Shown here: piece after piece, positions 23,337 through 30,381 of the stretch | Numbering within the stretch: the stretch's first letter is position 1 | How the letters are laid out: every line of letters begins with the position of its first letter | Source: a virus | Reading direction: 5' to 3' (one strand) | IMG/VR virus record: IMGVR_UViG_3300044639_001309 | Coordinates: 1 to 64,000 of that record | Length of the DNA: 64,000 nt | The notes under the pieces: generated by a model | Seen by the model: only the letters and a program-made list of their open reading frames with translations | The model's database searches: none | What the model was told of the DNA's origin: nothing | Translations under genes and position numbers: made by a program

Positions 23337-24064
23337 AAGATCACCTCAGCGTTACCAAGTTGGTAGTAGGCACGTGCTCGATGGTATCCACGATGTTGCT
23401 TGGGAAACAAATAAGATCGTAGACGTATATTATCTTGCGCCAACACACCAGTAAGCATGGACAACAATGGATTCTGATGATCTACTGATATCAAGCAAGG
23501 AGATCTACAAAGGTCTGACATGAGCCAAAAATCCACTGACTCCCTGGATCGACGACTCTTGAAGATACGCTCAATCAATCGATAGGTTCCATCTATCTTG
23601 TCAAGATTTATTCCAATAATTTTATTCTTGGTTACATCATCAGAAGTTTGTTCTATTACACGATCCATGGCACAATCCTCGGCATAAAAATAAGGAAGCC
23701 GGTAAATCAGGCCAAGTTCGTTTTTAGTAATATTTAAATCACCGCAGACTAATTTTCCAAGTTTGGAACGAAAATCGCTTAGAGTCCCGCCATACTTGAG
23801 TTGGCTCCAAGTGATACGACCTCTGTAGTATTCTCTAATTTTACTGGCTGTGGTACGGTCCTCGTCAGTGACAGTTACAGCATCAAGATCAAGCCAGCGT
23901 GTGCCTGGGTGACTCAACCAATGTCGATAGCTGGCACAAGATAGTGCAATTGGGTCGTCTTTAAAAGATACACAGGGCAGGATTGGATTAAGCAGAGATT
24001 CAAGTGTGGTTAACGCATTATTTTCAGAGAGATTCATAGTATTTTCCAATATCAAATCAGTCAT
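23333..24064 (-). CDS. Phage protein, ITDEDR-domain family member 2
   Basis: 243 residues if the start is ATG 24064 (MTDLILENTMNLSENNAL): the earlier ATG at 24076 sits only two bases from the promoter -10 and would not be transcribed. ATG at 24037 is also possible. Residues about 60-110: WLDLDAVTVTDEDRTTASKI, REYYRGRITWSQLKYGGTLS; then LIERIFKSRRSRESVDFWLM. Related to 13586-14317. A near-leaderless early mRNA is predicted. Confidence 0.62.
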   Translation of the reverse strand: MTDLILENTMNLSENNALTTLESLLNPILPCVSFKDDPIALSCASYRHWLSHPGTRWLDLDAVTVTDEDRTTASKIREYYRGRITWSQLKYGGTLSDFRSKLGKLVCGDLNITKNELGLIYRLPYFYAEDCAMDRVIEQTSDDVTKNKIIGINLDKIDGTYRLIERIFKSRRSRESVDFWLMSDLCRSPCLISVDHQNPLLSMLTGVLAQDNIRLRSYLFPKQHRGYHRARAYYQLGNAEVIF

Positions 24065-24078
24065 AGTTGCAGTCATTC

Positions 24079-24107
24079 ATTATAGCACAAGTTGTATTAT
24101 TTGTCAA
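24079..24107 (-). promoter_or_regulatory. Sigma70-type promoter, near-leaderless
   Basis: TTGACA (24102-24107), 17 bp, TATAAT (24079-24084). Predicted +1 about 24072; first usable ATG at 24064. Confidence 0.82.
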
Positions 24108-24567
24108 TTTCCATCCAGGTATGGTCACCCATGTATTTTACTTGAGTTATATACTCATAATCAACTGGTGCACCGGTATTCCAATCATTAGGGCCGTGAT
24201 GTGTTAGCAACATCTTTTCTTTTCGTTTATCCCAGGCCAACCAATAACATTGTCCCATTACAACTTGAAATTGATATTCGGCCGCATGCACAGCATCTGT
24301 AACATCTAGTCTACGTTTGATATCCTGTGCTTGTTTTTCCAATACTGCAACCAGTTCCATAATACGATCATATTCTTGCTGGGCATAGATCCTGGCATGA
24401 TTGATCATTATATCTTTTTGTTTGGTAACTGGTACCAGATCAAATTTAGGTCCACCAGATTCAGTTGCGTAAGGAGTTACGTTCCTATTAAAGAAATGAA
24501 TCAGTGTGTTGCCTGTGGCAACATCAAAACTGGTTCGACCTTTGGCAGAGTTTGGCTGGTCTCCCAT
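24097..24567 (-). CDS. DUF2452-like phage protein (156 aa)
   Basis: Start ATG 24567 overlaps the upstream stop (TAATG). GDQPNSAKGRTSFDVATGNT, TESGGPKFDLVPVTKQKDIM and the long helix YDRIMELVAVLEKQAQDIKR followed by QVVMGQCYWLAWDKRKEKML match the DUF2452 pattern (P-A-GGPK..., helix, F-P--G--Y-LY). Function unknown. Ends within the promoter of the next gene. Confidence 0.65.
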   Translation of the reverse strand: MGDQPNSAKGRTSFDVATGNTLIHFFNRNVTPYATESGGPKFDLVPVTKQKDIMINHARIYAQQEYDRIMELVAVLEKQAQDIKRRLDVTDAVHAAEYQFQVVMGQCYWLAWDKRKEKMLLTHHGPNDWNTGAPVDYEYITQVKYMGDHTWMEIDK

Positions 24568-25307
24568 TAATCCCACAGACCCTGGTAGTACTTGCCAAAC
24601 AAACGGAAACCGTTTTGAATACGTGCTTCTACTATCTTCATGGCTTCATAGTCACATTGGTAGGTGTTATTGGGACCATCTTTCATTTGAAAGTACCGGT
24701 GTTCACCTTTGGGCACTTCGTTTCCGTCCTTGTCTACAGGAACACTAATCCAATCAATTTCACCTGAACGAAAAGCATCTTGCCATGAGTCGTCTATCTT
24801 GCACTCAAATGCAAAGATCATTTCATCCATGACCCAATCCCAACGCCGGAAGTGATTATCATCTATGTCCCACTCATTTTCTTTAGGCGGTGCGGTGGTG
24901 CTACGTAGGTGTTCAGGCACATCCTCATCTTCCACTAGCGGGCTACCATGTTTGGTTGCTTTGAGCTGTTTAAGCATGGGCAACACAATGTGAGCCAATG
25001 TGTGATCCATGCTCCAGGTATCGTAGCGATCAATCTTAACGTATTCAATCTTTGGATGCACACGATCTAACACCCACTGGATTGCTCTGCTGACAGGTTC
25101 CAATCGGTCACTCCACTTCTCGCACCACTCAGGACGTTCTACATAGGAACTCTTACCACCGGCCTTGACTGCCTCAAGGTCATCTTGTAGAGTCTGCAAA
25201 AGTTTCCAGCGAGCACACTTGGACCAGTCAGTCCAGAAGAATGCATAATCCAACATGGTGTAAGGTGAGATCCAGTGATCTCGATATCCGCTGAGATAAA
25301 CTTTCAT
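24567..25307 (-). CDS. Conserved phage protein (246 aa)
   Basis: ATG at 25307 overlaps the preceding small gene by ATGA; GGAAAG lies upstream. MKVYLSGYRDHWISPYTMLD with WTDWSKCARWKL, then EYVKIDRYDTWSMDHTLAHI and RRWDWVMDEMIFAFECKIDD, is a signature seen in T4-like phages, rich in Trp/His/Asp. Function unknown; the DHTLAH motif hints at metal binding (inference). Confidence 0.7.
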   Translation of the reverse strand: MKVYLSGYRDHWISPYTMLDYAFFWTDWSKCARWKLLQTLQDDLEAVKAGGKSSYVERPEWCEKWSDRLEPVSRAIQWVLDRVHPKIEYVKIDRYDTWSMDHTLAHIVLPMLKQLKATKHGSPLVEDEDVPEHLRSTTAPPKENEWDIDDNHFRRWDWVMDEMIFAFECKIDDSWQDAFRSGEIDWISVPVDKDGNEVPKGEHRYFQMKDGPNNTYQCDYEAMKIVEARIQNGFRLFGKYYQGLWD

Positions 25308-25474
25308 TTCATTTCTTTCCACTTTAACATTGCTACCATTTCCTTTTTTGTATCTTTAAATTTAATAGCCCAGGAATTGTTGTACCAAGCCCAACAATAA
25401 TCTTGACCAGTTTCAAACCCAATACTAGATAACCAATTGGAAATTTCCAGTAGTTTCCAGGAATCGAACACCAT
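25304..25474 (-). CDS. Small phage protein (56 aa)
   Basis: ATG at 25474 (or the adjacent ATG at 25477). MVFDSWKLLEISNWLSSIGF, ETGQDYCWAWYNNSWAIKFK, then a Lys/Met-rich end. Ends by ATGA overlap with 24567-25307. Alpha/beta micro-protein of unknown function. Confidence 0.6.
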   Translation of the reverse strand: MVFDSWKLLEISNWLSSIGFETGQDYCWAWYNNSWAIKFKDTKKEMVAMLKWKEMK

Positions 25475-25485
25475 CATTTGTCAGA

Positions 25486-25809
25486 TCAACCAGTAGACTT
25501 AAATCGCTGAATAACAGCGTCATCACCGTCAGTGATCTTAATTTGTAATTGTTTATTTGACAGTTTGTCCTGCATCTCTTTAACTGATCGTCCTTGCACT
25601 ACAAATTCATTGTTGTCTGTATTCCAAACGTAAAACATGCCACCAACTTCTTCTATTCGTGCTCTAATAACTAACTCTGACGCTTCACGAGTTTCTTGAC
25701 TGTTTGCATTAATTAGCATGTCTGCAAGTCGGCCCAACACAATATATCCCAGCCACATGCAAACAATAATTCCAAATAATGTGCCTAATAAAAAATCGTT
25801 CAATTCCAT
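25486..25809 (-). CDS. Membrane-anchored small protein (107 aa)
   Basis: ATG 25809 starts five bases after the upstream stop. Residues 5-27 (DFLLGTLFGIIVCMWLGYIV) form a membrane helix, followed by a helix (SQETREASELVIRARIEEVG) and a small strand domain GGMFYVWNTDNNEFVVQGRS, VKEMQDKLSNKQLQIKI. The tail presumably faces the cytoplasm. Unknown function. Confidence 0.62.
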   Translation of the reverse strand: MELNDFLLGTLFGIIVCMWLGYIVLGRLADMLINANSQETREASELVIRARIEEVGGMFYVWNTDNNEFVVQGRSVKEMQDKLSNKQLQIKITDGDDAVIQRFKSTG

Positions 25810-25813
25810 TATT

Positions 25814-26542
25814 TTATCCCATACGCTTTCTACAATCCCAATACAACTTGTGAATCTCTGCGGCAGACTCGTAGTGTTCTTCAAATTCAAAGTACTCAGT
25901 ACATTTTGTGTATAGATCTTTATTTAAATCAATATTATGCAAAGACTCTGCGTTCACAACACAATATTCGTCAGGTACAGGACGAACATGTTTTACTAAA
26001 TTATGAACTTCTACTGCTTCTGCGATTACTGTTGTGGGTGCTGTTTCATAAAATTCTTTAGCAGAGTCATACCAGGGCCAGTTTTCTTCTTTGATTCCTT
26101 GATAGAATTCTCTCCAGTCGTTGCCTTGAATGCTGGATTTAAAGGCATTGAAATCATCTATGTATTGTTGCACTGGTCTACCACCCAGTGTTGGATGAAC
26201 ATTCAAGTAGTGTGCTAAACAACTTTTTTCATTGTCAAAATCCAATATCAATAGCTTATCATAATCATAGGTCGGCCAATCATGTGTGTGTAATATCTGC
26301 ATAAAAGAATCTAATTTTTCTCTATGTAAAAATTCTTTTTTCAACCAATTTTTTTGATTACGGCCGGAGTTATAAACTTTTCTGCGAATAAATTCAATTT
26401 TGGCACTGACAGTATTGTCAATATCAATATTAAAAATATCAGCGTAGTTACATTTGTCATCAAGAGACAGCAACCATCTCAAATGATTGCCACAACCGCC
26501 CCTGGGGAAAATTATACCTTTACGCAAGTTTTTATTTGGCAC
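25814..26542 (-). CDS. Unknown protein with glycine-rich N-terminal loop, relative of 17783-18484
   Basis: 242 residues from GTG 26542. MPNKNLRKGIIFPRGGCGNH followed by LRWLLSLDD matches the Gly-loop opening of phage sulfotransferase-like proteins; YDYDKLLILDFDNEKSC may be a second core strand. Later EFYQGIKEENWPWYDSAKEF and LYTKCTEYFEFEEHYESAAE are helical. No complete Walker A. Overlaps the cupin gene by 11 bases; function unknown. Confidence 0.55.
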   Translation of the reverse strand: MPNKNLRKGIIFPRGGCGNHLRWLLSLDDKCNYADIFNIDIDNTVSAKIEFIRRKVYNSGRNQKNWLKKEFLHREKLDSFMQILHTHDWPTYDYDKLLILDFDNEKSCLAHYLNVHPTLGGRPVQQYIDDFNAFKSSIQGNDWREFYQGIKEENWPWYDSAKEFYETAPTTVIAEAVEVHNLVKHVRPVPDEYCVVNAESLHNIDLNKDLYTKCTEYFEFEEHYESAAEIHKLYWDCRKRMG

Positions 26543-26981
26543 GATTGTTAAGATATTGTTCGTGTTGTATCCATTTGTTGTTGACTAAAAATCCCCATTC
26601 ACGTTTTTGAGGACCAGGCATGAACATGGTCCAACATTCTACTGTGGGATCTAGTTCAATCCTGTGATAACTAGTAGCACTACAAATCCTAAAATGACCA
26701 GGAGCTCGCCACTTTGCAATCTCGCCAATTTTTTCGCCGTTTGAATTAAACTGAGGAATCCATTCATAGTATCCACCTTTCAAAATTACAGTAGCATAAG
26801 GCCATGGATGATCATGTACATCATCGGGATCGCTTTTGAGAAACTTATGTACAAAAATGTTAAACGGAAACCATGTACGATCTTTAAGGAACACATAGTA
26901 GCGTTCTAGATATGGTTCATTTGATTGTCGATCCAGAATCAACCGATATCGGCCTAGTCGATGCATGAGTTTTTTAATCAT
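26532..26981 (-). CDS. Cupin-fold protein, leaderless early gene (149 aa)
   Basis: ATG 26981 is exactly six bases after TATAAT, so the transcript should begin at the A of the start codon. Cupin motifs: VHDHPWPYATVILKGGYYEW (His56, His58) and HFRICSATSYHRIELDP, then CWTMFMPGP. The double His and later His fit a metal-binding beta-barrel, perhaps dioxygenase or isomerase-like; no specific substrate can be read. T4-like phages carry related cupins. Confidence 0.75.
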   Translation of the reverse strand: MIKKLMHRLGRYRLILDRQSNEPYLERYYVFLKDRTWFPFNIFVHKFLKSDPDDVHDHPWPYATVILKGGYYEWIPQFNSNGEKIGEIAKWRAPGHFRICSATSYHRIELDPTVECWTMFMPGPQKREWGFLVNNKWIQHEQYLNNRAK

Positions 26982-26987
26982 ATATAA

Positions 26988-27016
26988 ATTATACACTAAA
27001 ATGATTTGTTAGTCAA
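26988..27016 (-). promoter_or_regulatory. Sigma70-type promoter, leaderless start
   Basis: TTGACT (27011-27016), 17 bp, TATAAT (26988-26993), six bases to ATG 26981. Confidence 0.83.
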
Positions 27017-27030
27017 GTGTAGTACAAGGT

Positions 27031-27036
27031 TAAATA
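27031..27036 (+). promoter_or_regulatory. TAAATA late-promoter-like motif
   Basis: GGTTAAATATC on the plus strand, TAAATA ending seven bases before ATG 27044; no Shine-Dalgarno between them. Confidence 0.5.
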
Positions 27037-27043
27037 TCGCACA

Positions 27044-27703
27044 ATGGAATTTTCTGCTACTAATTGGTTAACTTGGCAACGTGCTTCTAATGCTGTTAAT
27101 TTTTTGGATCCACCATTTAGATTAGGTGACTATTACCCAGATTGGTTCAAAAATCTCAAAGCTGACGTTAGACATTACTTACCCCAAGGTCATATGCAAA
27201 ATCACACAGCTCGAGTATGTTTAGGCTTGCGTGGTATTAATAGTGTGGGATGGACCATTATTGATCCAAAGTACCCATATGTTGGAGGTCACGTGGTATT
27301 TCATCCTGAGCAGTTGCATGGTACCAAGTGGTGCGAAAAAAATTCTTCTGGAGAATATGTTTGGAAAATAGTCCTTATGGCATTGCCCTGGCGGGCAAAG
27401 ATGGCTCCAGGATGGAGATTGATTGTTGGAGATTACCCACTGGCATTCAGTGAGGATTGGCATACATTTTCAGGTTGTGTGGATGCAAACTACAAGATCA
27501 ATAATGATGGACAACTGGGATCCTTTTACAAATATGATGAGCCCATTGACCCCAACTTCAACTATTACAATATTGAAACAGTAATGGCTGTCAAACGAGA
27601 CCTGATTGCTACTACACCGGGAGCTGTGACTTTTTCAATCATTCCATATTATGATCCAGATTATCAAGCCCCGGAGTTTAAAGGTTTTCCAAGTTTTGAT
27701 TAA
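27044..27703 (+). CDS. Phage hypothetical protein (219 aa)
   Basis: Rightward gene in a leftward region. MEFSATNWLTWQRASNAVNF, LDPPFRLGDYYPDWFKNLKA, then TARVCLGLRGINSVGWTIID and the tail LPWRAKMAPGWRLIVGDYPL, FSIIPYYDPDYQAPEFKGFP. A PP-F--GDYYPDWFK opening occurs in several cyanophage and aquatic phage proteins of unknown function. Late and near-leaderless expression is suggested by the TAAATA motif; a terminator follows at 27714. Confidence 0.7.
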   Translation: MEFSATNWLTWQRASNAVNFLDPPFRLGDYYPDWFKNLKADVRHYLPQGHMQNHTARVCLGLRGINSVGWTIIDPKYPYVGGHVVFHPEQLHGTKWCEKNSSGEYVWKIVLMALPWRAKMAPGWRLIVGDYPLAFSEDWHTFSGCVDANYKINNDGQLGSFYKYDEPIDPNFNYYNIETVMAVKRDLIATTPGAVTFSIIPYYDPDYQAPEFKGFPSFD

Positions 27704-27713
27704 TTGGTCAAGC

Positions 27714-27738
27714 AAAAGCCCTACTTGGTAGGGCTTTT
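27714..27738. terminator. Bidirectional terminator between convergent genes
   Basis: AAAAGCCCTA / TAGGGCTTTT stem with a CTTGG loop; runs of A and T on both sides serve both the plus gene at 27044 and the minus gene at 27789. Confidence 0.88.
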
Positions 27739-27788
27739 GGCAAATGTGTCCAGTTTGGGCTGGACAGCGAATTTGGGTCTAAATTAGA

Positions 27789-28058
27789 TTAGACCAGACC
27801 CAGGGCCAAAGCCTTGTAACCAGCGGCTACAATCTTGCGACTTGGTTTGCCAAGTGCGTACTCAGTTACGCGAATGCCATTGCCAGCTGTGCGGCTATTG
27901 GCATAAACAGCAAAGCCGTTTTGGCGGATGCGGCTTACTTCAGCACCCAAGTTACCAACGCCAAAGCGTTTCTTGGCTTCAGCTGGGCTGAGTGTTTCAC
28001 CGCTTTGTAAGGCACGGAAGACCTTGTAAGTTTTGGTAGTTTCGTTAAAATGTTTCAC
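27789..28058 (-). CDS. Winged helix-like phage protein (89 aa)
   Basis: GTG 28058 is chosen because AAAGG lies eight bases upstream; another in-frame GTG nine bases earlier touches that site. MKHFNETTKTYKVFRALQSG, LSPAEAKKRFGVGNLGAEVS and RIRQNGFAVYANSRTAGNG form helix-turn-helix and wing. A well-spread phage family of predicted DNA-binding proteins. The mRNA has a 5'-terminal hairpin (28087-28108). Possible transcription regulator (inference). Confidence 0.75.
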   Translation of the reverse strand: MKHFNETTKTYKVFRALQSGETLSPAEAKKRFGVGNLGAEVSRIRQNGFAVYANSRTAGNGIRVTEYALGKPSRKIVAAGYKALALGLV

Positions 28059-28086
28059 AGTTTTCACCTTTCAGATTTAAAATAAA

Positions 28087-28108
28087 ATGATGTTTTGTTT
28101 TACATCAT
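28087..28108 (-). promoter_or_regulatory. 5'-terminal mRNA hairpin of the winged-helix gene
   Basis: Perfect arms ATGATGT / ACATCAT (28087-28093, 28102-28108). The predicted +1 of the promoter at 28114-28142 falls at its edge, so the mRNA would begin with this stem, followed by TTTTATTTT: either a 5' stabiliser or an attenuator. Confidence 0.6.
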
Positions 28109-28113
28109 GTGTT

Positions 28114-28142
28114 ATTATATTACGTTTAGTGTAGATATGCAA
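28114..28142 (-). promoter_or_regulatory. Sigma70-type promoter for the winged-helix gene
   Basis: TTGCAT (28137-28142), 17 bp, TATAAT (28114-28119). Confidence 0.75.
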
Positions 28143-28178
28143 TAGTGTTTGGCAAACTAAGTTAAAACAGTTTGCCAA

Positions 28179-28535
28179 TTAATCTGCATTGATATTCATT
28201 TTGATATGTTTACAGTCGCCTCGAAATCTAAAACCACTACAAGTGCAAGAATAGGTTCCGTTGAGTTCGGACACTTTGTATTCATCTCCGCGACTGCCCG
28301 TTACTATCCACACACGACCTTCAGGTTGTTCCTCTTTGGCCTGGAATTTCCATGAATTTGGCACTTCAACAAATTTACGACCACGTACATTAAATCCAAT
28401 GGGCTTTTTAAATTTGAACGGAGAGTTGGTGCCATGCCGTACATAAGCATACATTTTGCTTTTGGAATCATTTAGAAAGTAAACATGATTTGGGAACTCG
28501 TCGGCCCATTCAGTCACTTCGAGATATGCCTTCAT
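28179..28535 (-). CDS. SWIM-type zinc finger protein (118 aa)
   Basis: C-terminal CTCSGFRFRGDCKHIK gives the SWIM pattern CxC...CxH (Cys97, Cys99, Cys108, His110), a zinc finger that binds DNA or protein. The rest is strand-rich: PNHVYFLNDSKSKMYAYVRH, FNVRGRKFVEVPNSWKF, VWIVTGSRGDEYKVSELNG. Small SWIM proteins are common in T4-like phages. ATGA overlap with 28532-28714. Confidence 0.82.
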   Translation of the reverse strand: MKAYLEVTEWADEFPNHVYFLNDSKSKMYAYVRHGTNSPFKFKKPIGFNVRGRKFVEVPNSWKFQAKEEQPEGRVWIVTGSRGDEYKVSELNGTYSCTCSGFRFRGDCKHIKMNINAD

Positions 28536-28714
28536 TTGTTCACCGTCACACTAGATTTGAATACGCCACCTATCACTACTATAGCCAACCAAGTCTCAAA
28601 CGAGTAAGGAATAGCCAACGCAGGAAACAATGTGTTCAATGACCAAATGGTTACAATAGGGCCAATGACGACCAAAAATACAATGAATAGAATTGCGAGA
28701 AAAAGCTTTGACAT
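28532..28714 (-). CDS. Small two-helix membrane protein (60 aa)
   Basis: ATG 28714 has AAAAGGAT upstream. MSKLFLAILFIVFLVVIGPI and a second helix (YSFETWLAIVVIGGVF) flank IWSLNTLFPALAIPYSF, a sequence recurring in small phage membrane proteins. Inner-membrane location; function unknown. Confidence 0.72.
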   Translation of the reverse strand: MSKLFLAILFIVFLVVIGPIVTIWSLNTLFPALAIPYSFETWLAIVVIGGVFKSSVTVNK

Positions 28715-28718
28715 AAAA

Positions 28719-28877
28719 TTATCCTTTTGTCTGATGTCGATACTCACGTTTGAGCCAATATTTGTATTTTTGAAAATATTCTTTCATGGTCAAACGTGGC
28801 TGTCCCCAACCGTCGTGTTCGTCGCAGTTGTCTCTCCAGAGATCATTGAGCCATTGACGAAACGGTTTAGCAGTCAT
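28719..28877 (-). CDS. Small basic phage protein (52 aa)
   Basis: ATG 28877 overlaps the upstream stop (ATGA). MTAKPFRQWLNDLWRDNCDE, WGQPRLTMKEYFQKYKYWLK, REYRHQTKG matches a recurring phage micro-protein with a KEYF-KYK-WLKREY signature. Helical. Function unknown. Confidence 0.7.
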   Translation of the reverse strand: MTAKPFRQWLNDLWRDNCDEHDGWGQPRLTMKEYFQKYKYWLKREYRHQTKG

Positions 28878-29167
28878 ACCACCTCTAACATGTTAGCAGG
28901 AACTTTCCACAACCCAGTGGTCAATCGACCATTATTAGATTCGCGAATTGTAATGTATTTGATAGCAATCTTTTCCACAGTACCAACAACAGTTACTCCA
29001 CGTTTGGCACTGGTAAACTTTACAGTACTACCAATGGTCACACTTCGTTTCTTTTGTTGGGTAAGTTGGGTTCGGGCAAATCTAATTGCATCACCAATGC
29101 TAACCAGCTCATCATTGGTAAATGATCCGGCAATGATTGCACTATTAATTTCTTGGATGGTAGTCAT
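28874..29167 (-). CDS. Conserved phage protein with SH3-like segment (97 aa)
   Basis: ATG 29167 (MTTIQEINSAIIAGSFTNDE); an upstream in-frame start would overlap the previous gene more. IGDAIRFARTQLTQQKKRSV, TIGSTVKFTSAKRGVTVVGT, KIAIKYITI and the final WKVPANMLEVV are a well-conserved T4-like phage signature: a helix followed by a KOW/SH3-like barrel. Function unknown. Confidence 0.72.
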   Translation of the reverse strand: MTTIQEINSAIIAGSFTNDELVSIGDAIRFARTQLTQQKKRSVTIGSTVKFTSAKRGVTVVGTVEKIAIKYITIRESNNGRLTTGLWKVPANMLEVV

Positions 29168-29177
29168 GGTTGTTTCC

Positions 29178-29384
29178 TTAACATTCAATATCAATATTAC
29201 GACCTTTGTCTAAATCTAAACGAAGGTTTCTACTTACTCGCTCTGCAATGATTTGGTCAAGTCGTCGTTGTTCAATTTTTTTACTGTAATCTTGTTCCCG
29301 TTGCTTTTCCAAACGAGCCTGATCCAACCGATACTGTTCGGTATTGTACTTTATAGCACTTTGTTCCGCTCTTGAGATATTCAT
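29178..29384 (-). CDS. Small coiled-coil protein (68 aa)
   Basis: MNISRAEQSAIKYNTEQYRL, DQARLEKQREQDYSKKIEQR, RLDQIIAERVSRNLRLDLDK: almost continuous charged helix with heptad character. Between two conserved phage genes and in frame with good spacing; function unknown. Confidence 0.58.
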   Translation of the reverse strand: MNISRAEQSAIKYNTEQYRLDQARLEKQREQDYSKKIEQRRLDQIIAERVSRNLRLDLDKGRNIDIEC

Positions 29385-29396
29385 GCTGACAACACC

Positions 29397-29774
29397 TTAA
29401 GCCACTTTGCGAAAGTATTGGTAGGGCAAACCCAGATCGTAGCACAGGTATTCCCAGTCGCCATTGGCGTTAGAGGCATCCATGATCCAACGAAGTGCTG
29501 TCTCACGGTTGCCAGCACCCATACAGATGGTATTGACCACATGACGCTCAAACTTGTCGATAGCCTCAGCTTCAGCGGCCTTGCGAGCAGTTTCTTCACG
29601 CTCAATGGCTTGACCCAGGACCACAAACTCAGATGTAAAATCGTCAAGAGTCCAAGCGGATGTATCAATACCACGGGGACGAAAGCCGTAGGCATCCTTG
29701 TACATGTCCCAAAATGTGCATTGGGCTTGTTCCAAATCCGACATCTCGTCCCACGATTTAAGTTCTGTAGTCAT
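29397..29774 (-). CDS. Conserved phage protein, YKDxYGFRPR type (125 aa)
   Basis: MTTELKSWDEMSDLEQAQCT, FWDMYKDAYGFRPRGIDTSA and WTLDDFTSEFVVLGQAIERE are a typical signature of a phage hypothetical family; the C-terminus GDWEYLCYDLGLPYQYF is also conserved. Acidic and helical. AAAAGGAGCC precedes the ATG; promoter at 29805-29833. Confidence 0.75.
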   Translation of the reverse strand: MTTELKSWDEMSDLEQAQCTFWDMYKDAYGFRPRGIDTSAWTLDDFTSEFVVLGQAIEREETARKAAEAEAIDKFERHVVNTICMGAGNRETALRWIMDASNANGDWEYLCYDLGLPYQYFRKVA

Positions 29775-29804
29775 TTGTGGCTCCTTTTTAATTACTATAC
29801 AAGT

Positions 29805-29833
29805 ATTATAGCAAATTGGGATTATTTGGTCAA
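29805..29833 (-). promoter_or_regulatory. Sigma70-type promoter (cassette copy)
   Basis: TTGACC (29828-29833), 17 bp, TATAAT (29805-29810). Bases 29794-29813 are identical to 15351-15370. Confidence 0.88.
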
Positions 29834-29923
29834 CCGTTTTATCAATAACTGATTCAGGGTTGGTTTGAGTCCCAACTTCTTACGTAAAAGTTCACCCAGG
29901 GTTTTCTTTTTTTGTTTTGGCAT
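29822..29923 (-). CDS. Tiny basic protein inside a promoter cassette (33 aa)
   Basis: ATG 29923 preceded by AAGGAACC. MPKQKKKTLGELLRKKLGLK followed by PTLNQLLIKRLTK: strongly basic and helical. Its 3' end overlaps the next promoter's -35, and its own promoter lies at 29954-29982. Could be a peptide inhibitor of a host enzyme; function not inferable. Confidence 0.5.
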   Translation of the reverse strand: MPKQKKKTLGELLRKKLGLKPTLNQLLIKRLTK

Positions 29924-29953
29924 CTTTGGTTCCTTTTTTGTTTTCATACTCGT

Positions 29954-29982
29954 ATTATAGCAAATTGGCAATTATTGGTCAA
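29954..29982 (-). promoter_or_regulatory. Sigma70-type promoter for the 33-aa gene
   Basis: TTGACC (29977-29982), 17 bp, TATAAT (29954-29959). Confidence 0.87.
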
Positions 29983-30212
29983 CTGTATGCTTTTACCAGC
30001 CCAGAAAAACCAATTGCTACACTTACAAGATTTACAAACATCTGTGGTTTATTTACAACACGCACAGTCCATGCTAGAAACAGTATGGTTCCTATAAAAA
30101 ATGTAAGGATATTGTAGGGATAAGCCTCGGGTCCGACGGCGTTTAAACTGTGCCCTGCTACTATAAACACGGCACCTGCCCATTGTAGTATTTCGTTAGT
30201 ATCTAATTTCAT
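29979..30212 (-). CDS. Leaderless early membrane protein (77 aa)
   Basis: ATG 30212 is exactly six bases after TATAAT, so it is the predicted first transcribed codon. MKLDTNEILQWAGAVFIVAG is followed by helices at about 7-25, 32-52 (YPYNILTFFIGTILFLAWTV) and 58-75 (MFVNLVSVAIGFSGLVKA). A small three-helix inner-membrane protein; function unknown, possibly superinfection or transport related (inference). Confidence 0.68.
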   Translation of the reverse strand: MKLDTNEILQWAGAVFIVAGHSLNAVGPEAYPYNILTFFIGTILFLAWTVRVVNKPQMFVNLVSVAIGFSGLVKAYS

Positions 30213-30218
30213 GTTATT

Positions 30219-30247
30219 ATTATAGCAAAATGGTAATTATTGGTCAA
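30219..30247 (-). promoter_or_regulatory. Sigma70-type promoter, leaderless start
   Basis: TTGACC (30242-30247), 17 bp, TATAAT (30219-30224), six bases to ATG 30212. Confidence 0.88.
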
Positions 30248-30253
30248 CCAAAA

Positions 30254-30275
30254 TTTGTTGTAAAAAAACAACAAA
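30254..30275. repeat. Stem-loop between divergent transcription units
   Basis: TTTGTTGT / ACAACAAA arms with a six-A loop, upstream of both the leftward promoter at 30219 and the rightward gene at 30382. It looks like an insulator or cassette boundary. Confidence 0.6.
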
Positions 30276-30381
30276 ATTTAATGAAAATTTACCCATTTTG
30301 TGTCAACGATCTTGTGAGCACAGGCGTTATTATATTATACAGAGATAATTCTGTATATTTTAACTTTAAAGGAAACTTACC

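Noticed and set aside
28100-28108. ATG-ATG-stop at the predicted +1 of the winged-helix promoter
   Set aside because: Two codons only; more likely just the sequence of the 5' hairpin arm.
29381-29695. Minus-strand frame overlapping the YKDxYGFRPR gene
   Set aside because: Different frame of the same strand; no ribosome-binding site, while the other frame has a conserved phage signature.
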